Origin: JAAFIP01 sp031431335 | GTDB taxonomy: Bacteria > Pseudomonadota > Gammaproteobacteria > Burkholderiales > Burkholderiaceae_C | Assembly: GCA_031431335.1 (NCBI GenBank) | Contig: JANPDG010000208.1 | Location: 1-7,110, forward strand | Length of the DNA stretch: 7,110 nucleotides | Direction of reading: 5' to 3' | In this document: positions 1-3,579 of the stretch, in pieces | How the letters are laid out: each line of letters begins with the position of its first letter | How positions within the stretch are numbered: position 1 is the first letter of the stretch | Position numbers and translations under genes: made by a program | Notes under the pieces: generated by a model | What the model saw: the letters and a program-made list of their open reading frames with translations, nothing else | What the model was told of the DNA's origin: nothing | Database searches by the model: none

Positions 1-225
1 CCCGAAGGCGTGTTCATCGCCCGCGAGCGCCACGTGCAGGCCATCCAAGCCGTGCAAAGCCACCTGCGCATCGCCAGCGAGCACCTGGCCGCCAAAGCCC
101 AAAACCTCGACCTGCTAGCCGAAGAACTGCGCCTAGCCCAAAACGCCCTGGGCCGCATCACAGGCGAGTTCAGCGCAGATGACTTGCTTGGCGAGATCTT
201 TTCGCGGTTTTGTATTGGCAAGTAG
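1..225 (+). CDS. mnmE: tRNA modification GTPase MnmE, C-terminal end (5' truncated by window)
   Basis: Only the last 74 codons are present; the frame is open from base 1 and ends at TAG 223-225. The protein ends in FSRFCIGK, the C-(I/V/L)-G-K terminal motif of MnmE, whose cysteine is required for the modification reaction. The preceding residues (HLRIASEHLA..LDLLAEELRLAQNALGRITGEFSADDLLGEIF) match the last helices of the MnmE helical domain. From family knowledge, MnmE with MnmG installs the (carboxymethyl)aminomethyl group on the wobble uridine of certain tRNAs, using GTP and a folate one-carbon donor. The G domain and N-terminal folate-binding domain lie outside the window. A GTG at 10 is internal, not a start. 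No strong intrinsic terminator follows; the first repeat end begins about 35 bases downstream. Confidence 0.95.
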   Translation, partial: PEGVFIARERHVQAIQAVQSHLRIASEHLAAKAQNLDLLAEELRLAQNALGRITGEFSADDLLGEIFSRFCIGK

Positions 226-244
226 AGCGGGCCGTTAACCATGA

Positions 245-311
245 TCACTATTTAATTCATAGCGAACTATTGAGTATCTGCGTCGGAAAAATGCTCATTT
301 TTCTTCCAAAC
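245..311 (-). repeat. Dispersed repeat end, copy 1 (reverse orientation)
   Basis: Reverse complement of the repeat end found at five other places here. The 31-bp core is 260-290 and reads on - from TTTTCCGACG to TAGTTCGCTA. Outside the core is the TTTGGAAG(A)AAAA flank (complement of 291-307). On the other side is a small hairpin (CTAT at 249-252 with ATAG at 259-262). It starts about 35 bp after the mnmE stop. Its flank points inward towards copy 2, opposite to the arrangement in elements B and C, so it may be a solo end. Confidence 0.8.
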
Positions 312-381
312 ATCTGTGGGCCGTGATGACTTCAAGGTCAGCACCTGGTTGCCCAGCCCGTTTTTGCAGGCCTGTGTGCAC

Positions 382-486
382 GCCCTGACACTGGGTGCGC
401 GCGGCTACGCGGCTGTCCCCCGTGTTGGCCTAGGGCAAACGACTCCTCCTTAACGCCGCTACGCCGCGCGCACCCAGCGCCAGGGC
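382..486. repeat. Long imperfect inverted repeat (about 32-bp arms, about 41-nt loop)
   Basis: The left arm (382-413) runs GCCCTGACACTGGGTGCGCG and on into CGGCTACGCGGC. The right arm (455-486) is its reverse complement apart from a few positions, with a perfect central block of about 15 bp around CTGGGTGCGCGCGGC. As RNA or extruded DNA it would form a very stable GC-rich stem. No T-run follows, so it is not a classical intrinsic terminator. It could be a mobile-element relic, a folded recombination site or a structured RNA. Confidence 0.75.
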
Positions 487-548
487 AGCGAACAGAGTAG
501 TAAACAAGGTAGTAAATGCCAATCTTGCAAGTTTGCTTCGCCTAGTCC

Positions 549-590
549 GGCTTGGTCCCGCTCGTTCTGGCGCGAGCGCTGGCGTGGTGG
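549..590. repeat. GC-rich repeat segment shared with 1883-1930, copy 1
   Basis: Begins GGCTTGGTCCCGCTCG and continues TTCTGGCGCGAGCGCTGG then CGTGGT. The region at 1883-1930 has the same order with an extra insert of about 9 bp. Within it CGCTCG and CGAGCG form a 6-bp stem with an 8-nt loop. It lies upstream of repeat end copy 2, as the other copy lies upstream of element B, so it appears to be part of the same intergenic module. Confidence 0.6.
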
Positions 591-636
591 TGCACCTAGC
601 GTTGCTGGCCAGTATGGTGCTCATATTGACTTGGCG

Positions 637-705
637 TATTTTGGAAGATTTTCGAGCACTTTTCCGACGTGGATATTCAATAGTTTGCTATTAAATACAT
701 AGTAA
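637..705 (+). repeat. Dispersed repeat end, copy 2 (forward orientation)
   Basis: Flank TTTTGGAAGATTTTCGAGCA, then the 31-bp core at 660-690 (TTTTCCGACGTGGATATTCA to TAGTTTGCTA), then a hairpin in which TTTGCTAT pairs with ATAGTAAA, extended by TTCAA/TTGAA. It matches the left ends of elements B and C. Homology with B and C fades soon after TAGTAAA, so this is an end fragment or solo copy rather than a full element. Confidence 0.8.
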
Positions 706-783
706 ATTGAACCTCAAACCTTCTAATACCCGCAAACCACTCCTCCACTTTTCGCCCCAATCTTTTAGGCCAAGAATACGCAA

Positions 784-809
784 ACCGCAACAAAGCGGTG
801 TAAATTACC
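784..809 (+). promoter_or_regulatory. Hairpin plus near-palindrome motif, copy 1
   Basis: ACCGC-AACAAA-GCGGT hairpin followed directly by GTAAATTACC. It repeats at 932-958 with a changed loop but the same stem and the same GGTGTA-ATTACC ending. It sits 4 bp before the ATG of a 49-codon ORF (813-962). A repeated, nearly palindromic site before a start codon suggests a regulator-binding site or small repeat; no regulator is identified. Confidence 0.35.
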
Positions 810-931
810 ACCATGCTGACTTCAATTCAAGTTTTGTTTCCTGCGTGGTTTAGCGCTATTCTTGGCAGGGCGAAGTATATAGACAGGGCTTATGGAAACC
901 CTATTTTTCTCAAGGTAACCCGCCGCGTTAT

Positions 932-958
932 ACCGCAGGTTTTGCGGTGTACATTACC
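932..958 (+). promoter_or_regulatory. Hairpin plus near-palindrome motif, copy 2
   Basis: ACCGCA-GGTTT-TGCGGT hairpin followed by GTACATTACC, ending 14 bp before the ATG of the 223-aa protein at 973. The stem is one base pair longer than in copy 1 although the loop sequences differ, which hints that the folded form or dyad is what is conserved. It occupies the place where a Shine-Dalgarno would be expected, and no clear SD is seen. Could be an operator or a translational control element. Confidence 0.35.
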
Positions 959-972
959 TTAGCGTACTAATC

Positions 973-1644
973 ATGAACGCGCCTAATCCCGCTGTAGCGG
1001 CTGTCATGGTCCGCGTTGCTGACACGCTTGAGACGGCGAAGCTTGGACTTAGCGACCTACTCGATCCAAGCCGGGGACGCCGCATGAGCGGCCTAAGAAA
1101 CGTAATTGCATTTGGGCGGTCGGTCACTTTTGTCCTCCAGAACCTCCGGTCTGTGGAGCCGAACTTCGATGCCTGGTATGCGCCGCACCAGGAGGCACTG
1201 AAAGCCGATCCACTCATGCGTTACTTCGTCGAGGCGCGTAACGAGTTGGAAAAGCAGGGAAGGCTAAGCGTTACGACGAGCACTCATATTCATTCGTTCT
1301 CTACCGGCGACATTGGTCGCTTTGGCCCTCCGCCACGCGGCGCTAGGGGATTCTTTATTGGGGACCAACTTGGCGGATGTGGATGGGAAGTGGAACTCGC
1401 CGATGGAAGCGTGGAGAAATACTATGTGGATATTCCAGCATCGATAGCTGAAGTGTGGCAGCAATTTTCCAATCTGCCCGACGCATTGGCGCCAGAACTG
1501 AAAGGTGCCTCGGTTGAAGATTTGTGTCAGCGCTACATCGACCGCATTTCGGACCTCGTTGACGAGGCCAAGCGTCAGTTTCTGGGTGAACCGCCGGCTT
1601 CAAGCCCTAAGAAGGGCGCTCCATACCTGAGGCGCGTGAAATGA
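973..1644 (+). CDS. Uncharacterised 223-aa protein
   Basis: I do not recognise a named family with certainty. The 223-aa product is mostly soluble, with no signal peptide or membrane segment. Residues about 37-65 hold the strongest-looking motif, SGLRNVIAFGRSVTFVLQNL, followed by FDAWYAPHQ and DPLMRYFVEARNELEKQG; this reads as a helical segment with a conserved RN near its start. Residues about 100-160 look beta-rich and Gly-rich (RFGPPPRGARGFFIGDQLGG, then WEVELADGSVEKYYVDIP). The C-terminus is charged and helical (VEDLCQRYIDRISDLVDEAK), ending in a Lys/Arg-rich tail. The start is ATG 973 by default; no clear SD precedes it, and ATG 1006 is an alternative. The next ORF overlaps its stop by ATGA (1641-1644), as in a coupled operon. 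Its position between repeat modules suggests acquired DNA. Confidence 0.75.
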   Translation: MNAPNPAVAAVMVRVADTLETAKLGLSDLLDPSRGRRMSGLRNVIAFGRSVTFVLQNLRSVEPNFDAWYAPHQEALKADPLMRYFVEARNELEKQGRLSVTTSTHIHSFSTGDIGRFGPPPRGARGFFIGDQLGGCGWEVELADGSVEKYYVDIPASIAEVWQQFSNLPDALAPELKGASVEDLCQRYIDRISDLVDEAKRQFLGEPPASSPKKGAPYLRRVK

Positions 1645-1889
1645 CAGGTGAAACTTTGCGCTTCGAGCAGGCCAACACGGACCCGCAGCTTCAGGAGGCG
1701 GCTTCGTCGCCAAAGTTGCGGTCCGGTTGCCTCCAACGCTGAGGCCGCCCGAACCGTGAATCGGAGCACAAAATCGCCGAAGTGGTGAGCCTGCTGAAAC
1801 GGGCGAAAGCCACTCTTCATCACACCCATCTTGATGCGCTGGGGCGTGCGCTCATCGCCCCCAGCGAGTTCGTTGTAGCTCTGGCTTAG
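1641..1889 (+). pseudogene. Small downstream gene, interrupted by an in-frame TGA
   Basis: ATG 1641 overlaps the TGA stop of the previous CDS in an ATGA arrangement typical of translational coupling. The frame gives 33 codons (starting MTGETLRFEQANTDPQLQEA) to TGA 1740-1742. The same frame then stays open for 48 codons to TAG 1887-1889 with protein-like sequence, including ESEHKIAEVVSLLKRAKATL, followed by HHTHLDALGRALIAPSEFVV. Around 1716-1765 the +1 frame also reads well (CGPVASNAEAARTVNR), so a pair of compensating frameshifts may explain the stop. The intact product would be about 80 aa. Alternatives are a real 33-aa peptide, a sequencing error, or a chance open frame. The stop lies inside a repeat shared with 549-590, so the original C-terminus may have been replaced. 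Function unknown. Confidence 0.4.
1668..1734 (+). repeat. Imperfect bulged stem-loop just after the 223-aa CDS
   Basis: AGG-C-CAAC followed by ACGGACCCGCAGCTT pairs with AAGTTGCGGTCCG followed by GTTGCCT, leaving small bulges; the apex GGCG-GCTTCGT-CGCC can pair too. The position 24 bp after a stop, the bulged stem and the outer AAC/GTT triplets recall an integron attC site. However, the GTTGCCT box does not fit the GTTRRRY core, and the stem overlaps a possibly coding stretch. Best treated as a structured sequence of unknown role. Confidence 0.3.
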
Positions 1890-1930
1890 TCCCGCTCGCG
1901 CAGCATGCTCTGGCGCGAGGGCTGAAGTGG
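1883..1930. repeat. GC-rich repeat segment shared with 549-590, copy 2
   Basis: GGCTTAGTCCCGCTCG, then CGCAGCATGC, then TCTGGCGCGAGGGCTG and AAGTGGT. It has the same order as 549-590, with a GCGC-containing stem. The TAG in its first bases is the stop of the interrupted small gene. It leads into GTGGTTTGACGGG (1927-1939), which recurs at 3049-3061 upstream of element C. Confidence 0.6.
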
Positions 1931-2509
1931 TTTGACGGGTCTGCGGTGGAAGACAGAGTGCGCCAGGGCAGTGCGCAGTGAGCGCAGGTGGCTGGACTGG
2001 GTAGATGGTGGAGTGGGCAAAGAAGGGATCATCTTGCGTAGCGCGTTTTTGGAAGAAAATAGGGCTCTTTTCCGACGTGTATATTCAATAGTTTGCTATA
2101 AAATATATAGTGAAACGTAGCTTGAGCCCACTAAACACAAACCGAAGCGCGTGTCTTAAAACTACCAAATCAGACAGTACGATGCGATGGGTGCGTGTCG
2201 ATGCAGAAATGTGCAGCAAGGCGCGCGAAACCAAAGCACAGATAACTACCCACCCTATCCGCGTGTGTTTGCGGAACATTTATGCAGCGACATGACCCTT
2301 CGCCCGACCAAGGTTATCGCAGCACACAACCATTGCCGCGGGCTGTTAAAAACGTAAGCCAAGAAACCAAACCAAACGCGGCACAAAAGAATCACAACGG
2401 GCAGCTAAAAACAAACAAAATACTACAAATAAAATAGCAAACTATCTAATATCCACATCGGAAAACTGCCTAAAAACTTACCTAAAAGGCAAACAACCAT
2501 TTAACCCAG
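1890..2509. other. Non-coding interval dominated by repeat element B
   Basis: About 620 bp between the interrupted gene and the GFA-family stop. It holds the end of the shared GC-rich segment, the GTGGTTTGACGGG leader (1927-1939), a G-rich unmatched stretch (about 1945-2030) and element B. ORFs of 61-64 codons here on both strands overlap one another. The duplicate in C breaks the reverse one with stop codons, so I do not call them genes. Confidence 0.7.
2033..2480. mobile_element. Repeat element B (about 450 bp, terminal inverted repeats, no transposase)
   Basis: Left end: ATCTTGCGTAGCGCG, TTTTTGGAAGAAAAT, then the 31-bp core at 2068-2098 and a TTTGCTATA/TATAGTGAA hairpin. Right end: the core inverted at 2435-2465, then CTGCCTAAAAACTTACCTAA. 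The interior is collinear with element C (about 3121-3569), roughly 80-85% identical by eye, with two 44-bp blocks identical in both (2184-2227 and 2255-2298). Inverted ends, short length and lack of coding capacity fit a MITE-like non-autonomous element, but target-site duplications were not established. The right end stops about 30 bp from the GFA-family stop codon and may serve as its 3' processing or termination region. Confidence 0.6.
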
Positions 2510-2908
2510 TCAAGCATTGACTCTGGGATCGTTGATGCCCCACCACTTGGGGCGCTTGCCCACGTAGGAGTGCGAAACGGGTGCTAGCTCTTGTCGGTTG
2601 GGCGTATCAAAGCTGCCTACGGCCAAGGCAATGGTTGGCTTGTCGTCTACCGCGCCTATCGTGCTGCCGCAGGCAGGGCAAAACGCGCGGCTAGACCACT
2701 TGGATGATCGCCAGGTAGCAGGCGCACCACCCGGCCCTGTCCAAGTTACCTGCTCGCTGGCAAACTCAACCCACATCAGGGTGAGCGCGCCCGAGTGGCG
2801 CTGGCACAGCCTGCAAGAGCATGTATGGGGTTTAAGCGCTGGGCCGCTGGCGGTAAACCGAATGTTGCCGCACAGACAACCACCTTCATAGACTTTAGAT
2901 TTGGTCAT
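2510..2908 (-). CDS. GFA-family (CENP-V/GFA domain) zinc-binding protein
   Basis: The 132-aa product has the complete cysteine pattern of the family: C11-x-C13 in GGCLCGNIRF, C30-x-C32-x2-C35 in TCSCRLCQRHSG, and C77-x2-C80 in FCPACGSTIG. Around these are the typical first strand (YEGGCLCGNIRFTASG) and the late motif IALAVGSFD. Length is normal for a single-domain member. The family is named after Gfa of Paracoccus, reported to promote glutathione-formaldehyde adduct formation, but most members have no proven substrate, so glutathione-linked chemistry is only a guess. The start is ATG at 2906-2908; only a weak SD-like TTACAG lies directly upstream in an AT-rich leader. No flanking formaldehyde or glutathione gene is present. 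It stands alone between repeat elements B and C, consistent with a cargo or accessory gene. Confidence 0.9.
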   Translation of the reverse strand: MTKSKVYEGGCLCGNIRFTASGPALKPHTCSCRLCQRHSGALTLMWVEFASEQVTWTGPGGAPATWRSSKWSSRAFCPACGSTIGAVDDKPTIALAVGSFDTPNRQELAPVSHSYVGKRPKWWGINDPRVNA

Positions 2909-2928
2909 CTGTAAATTTTAAAACTGCA

Positions 2929-2943
2929 GGCGCAGAATGCGCC
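2929..2943. repeat. Perfect short hairpin upstream of the GFA-family gene
   Basis: GGCGC-AGAAT-GCGCC, a 5-bp GC stem with 5-nt loop, 20 bp upstream of the GFA-family ATG on the - strand. It could be an operator dyad or lie in the 5' leader. Just beyond it are GCCAACGCCTAACG and GCGTTGC, a further short inverted repeat (AACGC/GCGTT). Confidence 0.4.
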
Positions 2944-3073
2944 AACGCCTAACGAATGTCCCCACAGCGTTGCAGCAGCGCGGTGCCAGTACAAAGAAAC
3001 AATGACACAAAGCAACCATGCGATAGAGTCACAAACGCTATTATTTAGGTGGTTTGACGGGGCTACGGGTGAA

Positions 3074-3115
3074 GTCAGAAGTCAGAAGTCAGAAGGCAAA
3101 AGGCAAAAGGCAGGG
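3074..3115. repeat. Heptamer tandem repeat array
   Basis: Six 7-bp units in a row: GTCAGAA three times (3074-3094), GGCAAAA twice (3095-3108), and a decayed GGCAGGG (3109-3115). The array lies between the GTGGTTTGACGGG leader and the left end of element C. The corresponding place before element B has unrelated G-rich sequence, so the array is specific to this copy and probably arose by slippage. Confidence 0.85.
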
Positions 3116-3120
3116 AGAGT

Positions 3121-3569
3121 ATCTTGCGCAGCGCGTTTTTGGAAGAAAATAGAGCACTTTTCCGACGTGAATATTGAATAGTTTGCTACTGAATACATAG
3201 TAAACTGCGCGCCTTGAATTCACTAAACACTTACCGAAGCGCGTGCCTTAAAATTACCAAATCAGACAGGGAGAAGCGATGGGTGCGTGTCGATGCAGAA
3301 ATGTGCAGCAAGGCGCGCGGAACCTAAGCACAAATGACTACTAACTCTATCCGCGTGTGTTTGCGGAACATTTATGCAGCGACATGACCCGTCGCCAGGC
3401 CTTGGTTATCGCAGCACACAAGCATTGCCACGGGCTGCTAAAAACGCAAGCCAAGAAACCAAACCACCCGCAGCACAAAAGCCTGAAAACGGGGTTTCAA
3501 AACGACATTACTATGATTAAAATAGCAAACTATCCAATATCCACGTCGGAAAACCGCCTAAAAACTTAG
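3121..3569. mobile_element. Repeat element C (about 450 bp, terminal inverted repeats, no transposase)
   Basis: Left end ATCTTGCGCAGCGCG and TTTTTGGAAGAAAAT, then the core at 3158-3188. Right end: the core inverted at 3523-3553, matching the left core at 29 of 31 positions, then CGCCTAAAAACTTAGG. Collinear with element B throughout, including 44-bp identical blocks at 3276-3319 and 3347-3390. The right end finishes about 10 bp from the topB stop, and CCTAA-AAAC-TTAGG (3556-3569) can form a small hairpin in the topB 3' region. Non-coding: reading frames open in B contain stops here. MITE-like element is the best guess; a structured RNA locus is an alternative. Confidence 0.6.
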
Positions 3570-3579
3570 GTAAACAGCA

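Larger units (their letters stand above)
226..972. other. Gene-poor intergenic stretch between mnmE and the 223-aa CDS
   Basis: About 750 bp without a convincing gene. In order it holds a reverse-oriented repeat end (about 245-311), a long GC-rich inverted repeat (382-486), a GC-rich segment shared with the region near 1883-1930 (549-590), a forward repeat end (about 637-705), and two related hairpin/palindrome motifs (784-809 and 932-958) around a 49-codon ORF (813-962). A weak terminator-like hairpin lies at 885-908 (AGGG, then CCCT and five T's). The 64-aa reverse ORF across 430-624 arises from the inverted repeat and looks spurious. Confidence 0.7.
2909..3579. other. Non-coding interval with GFA upstream region, heptamer array and element C
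   Basis: About 670 bp. Next to the GFA-family start is an AT-rich leader and a perfect hairpin at 2929-2943. The following 100 bp (2944-3045) show nothing recognisable. Then come GTGGTTTGACGGG (3049-3061), the heptamer tandem array (3074-3115) and element C up to the topB stop. The 70-codon ORF at 3357-3569 is not conserved in element B, where the frame stops early, so it is not called. Confidence 0.7.

Noticed and set aside
430..624. Reverse 64-codon ORF with a hydrophobic FTTLFTTLF stretch
   Set aside because: It overlaps the right arm of the inverted repeat and the shared GC-rich segment, has no good start context, and its sequence looks like translated repeat.
813..962. 49-codon ORF on + between the two hairpin motifs
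   Set aside because: It starts next to one repeat copy and ends in the other, has no SD, and shows no recognisable protein features. Possible but unsupported as a gene.
1668..1734. Integron attC site after the 223-aa CDS
   Set aside because: The stem is bulged and well placed, but the core box is GTTGCCT, which does not fit GTTRRRY. No second attC and no integrase are seen.
2085..2279. Reverse ORF in element B, apparently shared with element C
   Set aside because: The aligned frame in C contains two stops, and the substitutions do not favour synonymous sites. Conservation looks nucleotide-level.
2941..2965. attC-like GTTAGGC (reverse strand) upstream of the GFA-family gene
   Set aside because: A matching partner box at the right distance was not found. 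A single 7-mer is not enough.
3357..3569. 70-codon + ORF in element C
   Set aside because: The matching frame in element B stops after about 21 codons past the internal ATG, and it runs through the inverted end of the element.
226..3579. CRISPR array from the repeated 31-bp cores
   Set aside because: Copies alternate in orientation, are hundreds of bases apart, and have no uniform spacers.
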